This document shows positions 55,560-61,926 of a stretch of DNA of 61,926 nt, in pieces. A program made the position numbers and the translations under genes. Under the pieces are notes generated by a model. It had not been told where the DNA came from, made no database searches, and saw only the letters and a program-made list of their open reading frames with translations. This DNA is from a virus. Position 1 is the stretch's first letter. Each line of letters begins with the position of its first letter. The DNA is taken from positions 1 through 61,926 of IMG/VR virus record IMGVR_UViG_3300021093_000075; one strand, written 5' to 3'.

Positions 55560-55747
55560 TGACTACTAGCGAAAAGACAGCAGAAGAAGCAAAAGCTGAA
55601 GCTGAACAACGTGCGGAACAAATCCGCGACGTATGGCTTCAACTTCTAAAAGAAGACCGCGCAACCGCCGTAGAAACAGCCAAGGCGAAACTTGCCGCCA
55701 TCGGACTTCCCGAAGCAGAAATCAACAAAATGTTTGGAAGTTCGTGA
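55559..55747 (+). CDS. Helical small protein before tail-fibre genes
   Basis: The 62-residue Glu/Ala/Lys-rich helix is probably a coiled coil (residues 5-50). It may be a tail-associated or chaperone-like element because structural genes follow in an overlapping series. Confidence 0.6.
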   Translation: MTTSEKTAEEAKAEAEQRAEQIRDVWLQLLKEDRATAVETAKAKLAAIGLPEAEINKMFGSS

Positions 55748-56469
55748 TGCCCACCACGGTTAATTATTCCATTGTTCGTGGTTTACCCTGGGAGCGACAA
55801 ATCTGTGTTAAAAGCAGACAAACTCGTTGGCGTTTAAAAGTAACCAACTTAAACGCCTATATTCAAATTGATAAAAACCATAAAAAAGAAATTGACGCTA
55901 CCGTTATGGGAAGCAACAACATTTTGTTGTGCTTAAACGCTGATGAGACTTTGGATCTGCCAGAGGGTTATTTATCGTATGATGTTTGGGCGACTGTTCA
56001 AATAAACAATCGTACTTCGGTGCACCAACCGGTAGCCAAAGGTCGAATACATGTCAGCACCTACGGCTCAATCACCCCATTGGAGGATGACGACGAAATG
56101 GAACTTCGATACACGCAGCGCACAGACTTTCGTCGCACCTTTTCGTGGAAAGACGAAGACGGGGATGTGTTGGCTGTACAAAAAGCCCATATGCAGGCCA
56201 AGGACGCTACTGGAACAGTAGTCCTAGACATCCGCTGGTACGCCACCCCGCCCAGTGAGGCAACCATTGCTGAATTGCCAGCATCCCGCCGCGGGTATCT
56301 TGCCCCCGCCGCTGGCGCAACTTTACAATTGCATATTTCCAATTTAAACAACATTGCTGCTGGATCTTACAGTTATGATTTGTTTGTACAAGATAGCGCT
56401 GGGGATTGGGACCAATTAGTTAAGGGGACGTTTGTTGTTGAAGAGGCTGTGTCAGTAGAGCCTGTATGA
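55747..56469 (+). CDS. Tail-associated structural protein
   Basis: The 240-residue protein is beta-rich with two similar halves, each containing a W-x-D or W-x-L strand and an A-T/G-S-rich stretch. The ATG at 55747 overlaps the preceding stop. It probably belongs to the tail-fibre assembly because it is coupled to fibre genes. Confidence 0.6.
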   Translation: MPTTVNYSIVRGLPWERQICVKSRQTRWRLKVTNLNAYIQIDKNHKKEIDATVMGSNNILLCLNADETLDLPEGYLSYDVWATVQINNRTSVHQPVAKGRIHVSTYGSITPLEDDDEMELRYTQRTDFRRTFSWKDEDGDVLAVQKAHMQAKDATGTVVLDIRWYATPPSEATIAELPASRRGYLAPAAGATLQLHISNLNNIAAGSYSYDLFVQDSAGDWDQLVKGTFVVEEAVSVEPV

Positions 56470-56855
56470 CCATTGAAATAACCAGAAAACGTAAAACCGT
56501 TTCGGTTACGGAAAAGAAATCTGACATTATTCAGGTTACCGAACCCGGAGTAGCAGGTCCACCAAACACCTTAACTGTTGGTACAGTCACTGTAGGTGAA
56601 ACAGCGACCACCATTACAGGCACAGCCCCCAATCAAGTGTTAAATCTTGTTCTTCCTCCTACAGGAAGGCATATCCATGCACAAACAACACCAGCTACGT
56701 CGTGGACAATAACCCACACATTGGGCGGTTATCCGTCTGTTTCCGTGGTAGACAGTGCAAAAACCGTTGTGTACGGAGAAATTACGTATATCAGCACTTC
56801 ACAAGTTGTAGTAAACTTTTCATCGGCGTTTTCCGGAAACGCCTTCCTAACGTAA
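56466..56855 (+). CDS. Tail-fibre-like protein (short)
   Basis: The 129-residue protein is Thr/Val-rich with a P-G-V-A-G-P collagen-like bit and a C-terminal domain S-W-T-I-T-H-T-L-G-G-Y-P-S-V that is common at phage fibre tips. ATGA overlap with the upstream gene. Confidence 0.7.
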   Translation: MTIEITRKRKTVSVTEKKSDIIQVTEPGVAGPPNTLTVGTVTVGETATTITGTAPNQVLNLVLPPTGRHIHAQTTPATSWTITHTLGGYPSVSVVDSAKTVVYGEITYISTSQVVVNFSSAFSGNAFLT

Positions 56856-56865
56856 GGACTTTTTA

Positions 56866-58173
56866 ATGGCCCAGAAATTCCTGACAAACATTGATCTTAA
56901 CCAAAATCAATTGCTTAATGCCACCTTTGAGGTGCTTGCTACCGATCCCAATACGGGAAATTTTGATGGCCGACTCATCTTTAACAGCACCGAGGGTGTT
57001 ATTAAGGTTTACGATGCGGGTATTCCGGGTTGGCGTAAAGCCCTAACCTCACTTAGTGCTGCTGGGTCGCATTCTACGGCCCTTACTATTAGTGAGTCTA
57101 ATGGATCAGTTACTGTTACGCCAAACCTTGCTACTTCGGCAAATGCTGGCCTTATGTCGGCCTCCGACTACAGCAAATTGGAAGATGCCACATCTGAAAA
57201 TACTGCCAGCAAACTTGTTATTCGTAATGCCAGCGGTCAAGCAAAGTTTAGCACCCCAACCGATGATGCCCATGCTGCTACTAAGAGCTACGTTGACGCT
57301 GCCCGACAGGGTCTTGATGTCAAAAAGTCGGTGCGCGCAGCGACAACGGCGGCAATCAACCTCGCCACGGACCTTGAGGCTGGCGACGTAATCGACGGGG
57401 TAACCCTCGTAGCTGGCGACAGAGTCCTCGTCAAGAACCAAGTCACCGCCTCAGAAAACGGCATCTACGTCGCCGTTGCATCTGGCGCGGCTTCTCGCTC
57501 GTCCGATGCCAACGGAACCGCGGACACTGGCGAAATGTCGGGCGGCACGTTTACGTTCGTCGAGGAAGGCACCACGAACGCAGACCACGGGTTTGCCGTT
57601 TCATCCAATGGACCGCTTACCGTCGGCACGGATGCGATCAACTGGACGCAATTCTCTGGTACTGGTTCGTTTATCTCTGGTGATGGTTTGGTCAAGGATG
57701 GCAACACCATCAACGTCGTTGGAACTTCAAACAGAATTACGGTCAGTGCAGATGCGGTCGACATTGCCGCCGCCTACGTCGGTCAAGCAAGCATCACGAC
57801 ACTTGGAACAATTACTACAGGTGTTTGGAATGCAACCGACGTTGCAGTTGCGGACGGTGGTACTGGATCATCTACTGAATCTGGTGCACGTACTAATCTT
57901 GCATCTGCTGCGTCTGAGTCAACTGGTCGTACAACCAGCACCCCAGCGTTGGCTCGTGTTGCCAAACAAGGTTGCGCAGCAAGCGCTTCTGGCGTTTCAA
58001 CCACCACCGTTACCCATAACTTTGGCACTACTGACGTAGTTGTGCAGATTTACGAAGTTGCAACTGGCGCAACCGTTATTGGTGATGTAACCCGCTCCAA
58101 CGGCAACACGTTGTCGATTGTTCTACAAGGAACAATTGCGGCAAACGACTACACCATTGTTGTAACTGGTTAA
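56866..58173 (+). CDS. Tail fibre protein
   Basis: The 435-residue protein starts M-A-Q-K-F-L-T-N-I-D-L-N-Q-N, a common phage fibre N-terminus, then has A-A-T-K-S-Y-V-D-A and V-A-G-D-R-V-L-V-K-N-Q modules (residues about 140-260), and ends with the fibre-tip domain T-T-T-V-T-H-N-F-G-T-T-D-V. DNA of the central module (about 57306-57700) is more G+C-rich than the flanks, indicating mosaic exchange. Confidence 0.8.
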   Translation: MAQKFLTNIDLNQNQLLNATFEVLATDPNTGNFDGRLIFNSTEGVIKVYDAGIPGWRKALTSLSAAGSHSTALTISESNGSVTVTPNLATSANAGLMSASDYSKLEDATSENTASKLVIRNASGQAKFSTPTDDAHAATKSYVDAARQGLDVKKSVRAATTAAINLATDLEAGDVIDGVTLVAGDRVLVKNQVTASENGIYVAVASGAASRSSDANGTADTGEMSGGTFTFVEEGTTNADHGFAVSSNGPLTVGTDAINWTQFSGTGSFISGDGLVKDGNTINVVGTSNRITVSADAVDIAAAYVGQASITTLGTITTGVWNATDVAVADGGTGSSTESGARTNLASAASESTGRTTSTPALARVAKQGCAASASGVSTTTVTHNFGTTDVVVQIYEVATGATVIGDVTRSNGNTLSIVLQGTIAANDYTIVVTG

Positions 58174-58219
58174 TAAAACATTAGGCCTTGAGGGGCAAGC
58201 ATAGAAAGCGATTGAGGTC

Positions 58220-59149
58220 GTGGCACAGAAATTTACAGTACCTATTACTGTCAAGCAGCTTAGTTCTGCTGGGTCCGATGCCATTACTGTTTTTGTTGAT
58301 GCTGATACTTATGCCAGATTAAAAATTGAGGCTGGTGGTCGACTTACTTGGGGCCCCGGTAACGGTGTTGGGGATGTAAACCTTTATCGAGCTGCGGCAA
58401 ATGTTTTAAAAACAGACGACACATTTAAAACCCCAACTTTGTTTGTTGATGAAATTGAAATTGATCCAACGGGTGCTCAATCTGATCACGTTCTTAAATT
58501 TGATGGAACTAAATTTGTTTCTGCTTCAGCGTCTTTTGGTAGTGCTAATAGTTCAACCATTTCTGTTTCTTCAAACTCACCAGAATCTCCTACTGAAGGA
58601 AACCTGTGGTTTGACTCAGAAACTGCACAGACATTTATCTATTACGATTCAAACTGGGTTGAGGTTGGTGGTTCTACTAATGGTGCGATCATGCAGGTCA
58701 GTTCTTCTGCGCCTGGGTCGCCACTTGAAGGCAGTATGTGGTTTGACTCCGACACCGCGCAAACATTTATTTACTACGACTCGCAGTGGGTTGAGGTCGG
58801 CGCGTCGGCAATGGCGGCTACCGTTTCCTCAAACGCACCGGTCAGCCCGATTTCTGGTCAGATATGGCTTAACGCAGATACGGGCGGTGTGTATGTGTAC
58901 TACTCTAATGTGTGGATTGAAGTTGGCGCAGTCCCACAACTGACGAGCGCCGTTATAACTACAGCGTTGGGGTACACACCATCGCCACCATTGACAAGCG
59001 CCGCCATAACCACGGCGTTGGGTTACACGCCAGCGCCACCATTGACGAGCGCCACCATCAATACGGCGCTAGGATACACGCCAGCAAATTCATCAACAGC
59101 GGCAACAACGGGCAAGGCAATTGCCATGTCCATCGTGTTCGGAGGATAA
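58220..59149 (+). CDS. Tail fibre protein with repeated modules
   Basis: The 309-residue protein starts (GTG) with M-A-Q-K-F, like the upstream fibre. It has three repeats of about 35 residues with W-F-D-S-D-T-A-Q-T-F-I-Y-Y-D-S, and then three exact-length repeats of 17 residues (L-T-S-A-x-I-T-T-A-L-G-Y-T-P). Such repeats form fibre shafts and permit length variation. Confidence 0.8.
   Translation: MAQKFTVPITVKQLSSAGSDAITVFVDADTYARLKIEAGGRLTWGPGNGVGDVNLYRAAANVLKTDDTFKTPTLFVDEIEIDPTGAQSDHVLKFDGTKFVSASASFGSANSSTISVSSNSPESPTEGNLWFDSETAQTFIYYDSNWVEVGGSTNGAIMQVSSSAPGSPLEGSMWFDSDTAQTFIYYDSQWVEVGASAMAATVSSNAPVSPISGQIWLNADTGGVYVYYSNVWIEVGAVPQLTSAVITTALGYTPSPPLTSAAITTALGYTPAPPLTSATINTALGYTPANSSTAATTGKAIAMSIVFGG
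58940..59092 (+). repeat. Three 51-bp in-frame tandem repeats
   Basis: Units start at 58940, 58991 and 59042 and encode the L-T-S-A-x-I repeats of the fibre shaft. Silent differences between units show they are not freshly duplicated. Confidence 0.85.
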
Positions 59150-59152
59150 ACC

Positions 59153-59830
59153 ATGACAGCACCAAACATCGTTGGAGTTACGACGATAAAGGGACAAACG
59201 GCATTCCTTGCCGTTACGACAACCCCGACGACCATCTTGAAAAACGAGGGCAGTAGCGCGGGCACGACCATCGTGGTCACCAACAGCGGTGCATCCGCTT
59301 ATGTTGTTGGTGGTTCAAATAATGCAACCTTGAACCTTACACGTGGCGCAACCTATACATTTCAGGTGAATGCAGTCGGTCATCCGTTTTGGATCCAGAC
59401 TTCGTCGGGTGCTTACAACGCAGCAAACGTCGTGACCTCTGGCATCAGGAACAACGGCATCGAACTTGGCTACATCACTTTTCAGGTTCCCGCCGACGCA
59501 CCGAACACCCTGTATTACGTCTGCCAAAACCATTCGGCTATGGCTGGCACAATAAACGTGGTAGGCACGGCGAGCAACTCCAACAAGGTGCTCAAGGTCA
59601 ACGCGCTGTACGTCTCCAACGTAGACGGGACGAACAACACAGATGTAACGGTGGACATTGTTCGGTCGGGAACTTCATACCGGATTGCCTCGACAATAAC
59701 CGTCCCAGCGGATGCGACATTAGACATCATCTCCAAGTCAATTTATCTTGAGGAAGGCGATCTACTTCGCGTCACCGCGTTCACTGCCGGTGACCTTGAA
59801 GCGGTCTGCTCGTACGAGGAGATTAGTTGA
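59153..59830 (+). CDS. Tail protein with cupredoxin-like domain
   Basis: The 225-residue protein has an N-terminal beta domain and, at about residues 47-137, a cupredoxin-like fold with H77 (V-G-H-P-F-W) and C124-x2-H127-x2-M130 (Y-Y-V-C-Q-N-H-S-A-M-A-G). This is the ligand set and spacing of type 1 copper sites such as amicyanin. A C-terminal beta domain (about 145-225) resembles other fibre-linked proteins. Similar cupredoxin-like modules occur in some environmental phage structural genes. Copper binding is inferred. Confidence 0.75.
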   Translation: MTAPNIVGVTTIKGQTAFLAVTTTPTTILKNEGSSAGTTIVVTNSGASAYVVGGSNNATLNLTRGATYTFQVNAVGHPFWIQTSSGAYNAANVVTSGIRNNGIELGYITFQVPADAPNTLYYVCQNHSAMAGTINVVGTASNSNKVLKVNALYVSNVDGTNNTDVTVDIVRSGTSYRIASTITVPADATLDIISKSIYLEEGDLLRVTAFTAGDLEAVCSYEEIS

Positions 59831-61188
59831 TGCGTAAGCGTGGTGGACGAACAGGACCGCACCAAGATATAAATTCGAGTGCTGCTTCTGGGATGTGGGA
59901 TTTAACCACCCATCAACAAACTAAGGGCGCAGGCTCTTGGGTACTACCCTCAACTCCACCTCAGTTTGCACCTACGAACCTTGCCCTCGTCTCAAAAACC
60001 CAGACCACGGCTACGGTTTCTTTTACCCCTCCCCCTGATGCTAACCCTCCCATCACTAACTACAAATACTACGTTTGGTCATCTGGAGGAGGGCCAGTCG
60101 AAGGTGAACTCAGCCCGGTGGATATAACAAGTCCAATAACTGTTACTGGACTAACGCATACAACAAGTTACACTTTATACATCGCCGCGGTCAACTCTTT
60201 GGGGGTAGGTCCCTGGAGCTCTTCCCTCAGTTTCTTCACTGATTGGAATAACGCACTTTTGAGTGTATTCATGTGCGGAGGAGGCGGTTCTGGTGGCACA
60301 TATGGCGGAGGCGGCGGTGGCGGCAACTGGGTGGAGTTGACAACTGCAAATGCTCAGTTCATCACGCCTGGAGTAACCTACTCAGTAGTAGTTGGCGCAG
60401 GCTCTTCAGGTACCGCAATTGAAGTCAATGCCTCAACAGGTGGTGCGTCATCGGCATTTGGTCAAGTAGCGTATGGCGGTGGTGATGGAGGTAGGTACAA
60501 CAATCGGGGCGCGGGCGGTGGTACAAATAACGGTGGTAGTGGTGCGTACATACAATCTAAATCCAATGGCGGATCGCTGCCGCCCCTAAACACTAGCTGG
60601 GTAGGGCAAACATCCGGCTACCGGGGTGGGGCGTTCCACATGGGAGGAGCATATGGTAGCGGTGGTGGCGCTGGATCCGCGTGGGATGGCGAGGATGCTC
60701 AAACCCCTCCCCAAAATTACTGGTGGATGACAAACGGTGGCAAGGGTGGAGATGGAAAATCGTTCTACAACCCAGTCATTGGGTCTTTCTGGTTCGGCGG
60801 TGGAGGTGGTGGAAGTGTCTTTGCGGGAGGCACCAGTTATTCAGGAACCGCAGGTGCTGGCGGTTACGGTGGCGGTGGAGGTGGAGGCGGCGGTTACACG
60901 TCGTCATATGGAGGCTGGGGAAACACAGCCTACGGCGGCTTTGGTCAGAGTGAGGCGAATGGTGGCCGGGGTGGTAATGGTGTTCCCAACTCTGGCGGTG
61001 GAGGTGGTGGAACCTCATATCTGCCCAGCAACGGCAGCACCCCTGGCGGCAACGGCGGCTCCGGAATAGTCATCATTACCACTCCTCCTAGTGCACCCTT
61101 AGCCACGGTCACGGGCAATCCGACCGTCAGCGATACCTTCTATTCCAAGAACTACATCTTTTATTCTTCTGGCTCAATAAGGTGGTAA
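59830..61188 (+). CDS. Glycine-rich tail adhesin with fibronectin III domain
   Basis: The 452-residue protein has a fibronectin type III domain (about residues 46-137: P-T-N-L-A-L-V, T-T-A-T-V-S-F, V-T-G-L-T-H-T-T-S-Y-T-L). A glycine-rich region with many G-G-G-G blocks follows to about residue 420, recalling the polyglycine-sandwich receptor-binding tips of T4-like gp38 adhesins. It is the best candidate in view for host-receptor recognition. Confidence 0.78.
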   Translation: MRKRGGRTGPHQDINSSAASGMWDLTTHQQTKGAGSWVLPSTPPQFAPTNLALVSKTQTTATVSFTPPPDANPPITNYKYYVWSSGGGPVEGELSPVDITSPITVTGLTHTTSYTLYIAAVNSLGVGPWSSSLSFFTDWNNALLSVFMCGGGGSGGTYGGGGGGGNWVELTTANAQFITPGVTYSVVVGAGSSGTAIEVNASTGGASSAFGQVAYGGGDGGRYNNRGAGGGTNNGGSGAYIQSKSNGGSLPPLNTSWVGQTSGYRGGAFHMGGAYGSGGGAGSAWDGEDAQTPPQNYWWMTNGGKGGDGKSFYNPVIGSFWFGGGGGGSVFAGGTSYSGTAGAGGYGGGGGGGGGYTSSYGGWGNTAYGGFGQSEANGGRGGNGVPNSGGGGGGTSYLPSNGSTPGGNGGSGIVIITTPPSAPLATVTGNPTVSDTFYSKNYIFYSSGSIRW

Positions 61189-61199
61189 ATGCTATGTTC

Positions 61200-61205
61200 T
61201 ATAAT
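61200..61205 (+). promoter_or_regulatory. -10 box with short leader
   Basis: TATAAT lies 30 nt before the ATG at 61236, which has TAGGAG as ribosome-binding site. No clear -35 is seen. Confidence 0.5.
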
Positions 61206-61235
61206 GTAAACCGACCGTCATAGGAGCGTAATCAA

Positions 61236-61604
61236 ATGGCACATTTTGCTCAAATCAACTCAGACAACGTGGTCACCCAAGTGATCGTCGTGTCCAACGA
61301 CGATTGTGGCGGAGGAACGTACCCCGCAAGCGACGCAATCGGTGCCGCGTTCTGCAGCAACCTGTTGGGTGGCACGTGGAAACAGACCTCGTACAACAAC
61401 AACTTCCGCAAGCGCTACGCGGGAATTGGGCACACTTTCAACAGTGCACTCGATGCCTTCATTACCCCCAAGCCGTACCCGTCCTGGACGCTGAACGAAG
61501 ACACCGCCGATTGGGAAGCGCCAGTTGAGCGACCTGAAGAAGGCATGTGGGCTTGGAACGAGGCCGATCAAAGGTGGGACGAATTTGAATTACTGGGGGC
61601 GTAA
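61236..61604 (+). CDS. Conserved phage tail-region protein
   Basis: The 122-residue protein matches a family common near tail fibres in environmental phages: M-A-H-F-A-Q-I, V-T-Q-V-I-V-V-S-N, G-T-W-K-Q-T-S-Y-N-N-N, Y-A-G-I-G-H-T-F and P-Y-P-S-W-T-L-N-E-D-T. The function is unknown; it is thought to be structural. Confidence 0.75.
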   Translation: MAHFAQINSDNVVTQVIVVSNDDCGGGTYPASDAIGAAFCSNLLGGTWKQTSYNNNFRKRYAGIGHTFNSALDAFITPKPYPSWTLNEDTADWEAPVERPEEGMWAWNEADQRWDEFELLGA

Positions 61605-61607
61605 TTC

Positions 61608-61926
61608 GTGCCCCTTTCCTTCCCTGCCAATCCGACAGTGGGACAGACCTACACGGTAGGAACTCGTACCTGGCAATGGGACGGAAGTATTTGGGCTATG
61701 CAGGCGATGACGCTCGGCGTAGCGAGCGTCTCCACGAGCGAGTTGGTTGATAGTGCGGTGACTACAGCAAAGATTGCTAATGCAAATGTTACTGCTGCAA
61801 AACTTGCGGCGACTGCCGCCATCCAACCAACGATTGTAGACGCTAAAGGTGATTTGATTGTCGGAACGGCAGATGATACGCCTGCCAGGTTGGCGGTCGG
61901 TACGAATGACCAAGTGTTAATGGCTC
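61608..61926 (+). CDS. Tail fibre protein (3' partial)
   Basis: GTG at 61608 begins a frame open to the window end. It starts F-P-A-N-P-T-V-G-Q-T-Y-T and includes W-Q-W-D-G-S-I-W-A, then T-A-K-I-A-N-A-N-V-T and D-A-K-G-D-L-I-V-G-T-A-D-D, all typical of phage tail-fibre N-termini. Confidence 0.72.
   Translation, partial: MPLSFPANPTVGQTYTVGTRTWQWDGSIWAMQAMTLGVASVSTSELVDSAVTTAKIANANVTAAKLAATAAIQPTIVDAKGDLIVGTADDTPARLAVGTNDQVLMA

Overview
The window is a 61.9 kb piece of a double-stranded DNA tailed phage with a contractile-tail (myovirus) baseplate: gp25/W-like, J-like and I-like baseplate genes lie at the left edge. The host is probably an actinobacterium. Two WhiB-type Fe-S regulators are encoded, and many genes appear to be read from leaderless mRNAs, which are common in Actinobacteria. 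Base composition is moderate, so a high-GC mycobacterial or streptomycete host is less likely than a lower-GC, perhaps aquatic, actinobacterium (inference). I saw no integrase, tRNA gene, insertion sequence or CRISPR array. Both ends of the window cut through genes.

Layout. 0-3.8 kb: baseplate. 3.8-7.4 kb: small membrane protein, a winged-helix replication-initiator-like protein whose gene carries a cluster of GTGTCA/TGACAC inverted repeats (candidate origin), and a DnaC-like loader. 7.4-18.7 kb: replication and recombination (DnaB-like helicase, primase, SNF2-type helicase, zinc-containing ssDNA-binding-like protein, family A polymerase, RecA, Cas4-like nuclease, two further PD-(D/E)XK-like nucleases). 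18.7-26 kb: a SpoVS homologue followed by lysine-rich and glycine-rich, largely disordered proteins. 26-33.2 kb: small accessory genes, two WhiB genes, a signal-anchored lysozyme-fold protein. 33.2-43.5 kb: a more GC-rich block of small genes with its own promoters, strong terminators and AAGGAGA ribosome-binding sites, including an XRE regulator, a DUF1281-like protein, a DUF932 protein and a second SNF2 helicase. 43.5-44.46 kb: about 0.9 kb without convincing genes but full of repeats and hairpins, including a 19-bp inverted repeat of telomere-like sequence. 44.46-54.65 kb: an island of 21 genes in short blocks on both strands. 54.6-61.9 kb: small genes, then tail-fibre and adhesin genes, one with a cupredoxin-like domain.

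The 44.5-54.6 kb island is the main discovery candidate. It encodes Arr-like ADP-ribosyltransferases, a second YHGT/FHAGT family, GNAT acetyltransferases, three papain-like Cys/His/Asp proteins, a ParB-like protein and an HExxH metalloprotease. Fifteen of these otherwise unrelated proteins share an N-terminal signature resembling M-A-A-K/S-D-H-L-N-x-x-Q-F, joined directly to different catalytic domains. Their transcription units begin at a -10 box placed 6 nt before the start codon, with no ribosome-binding site. I infer a modular set of host-modifying effectors sharing a targeting, packaging or docking tag, analogous in idea to T4 Alt and Mod proteins. The tag function is not shown by sequence alone.
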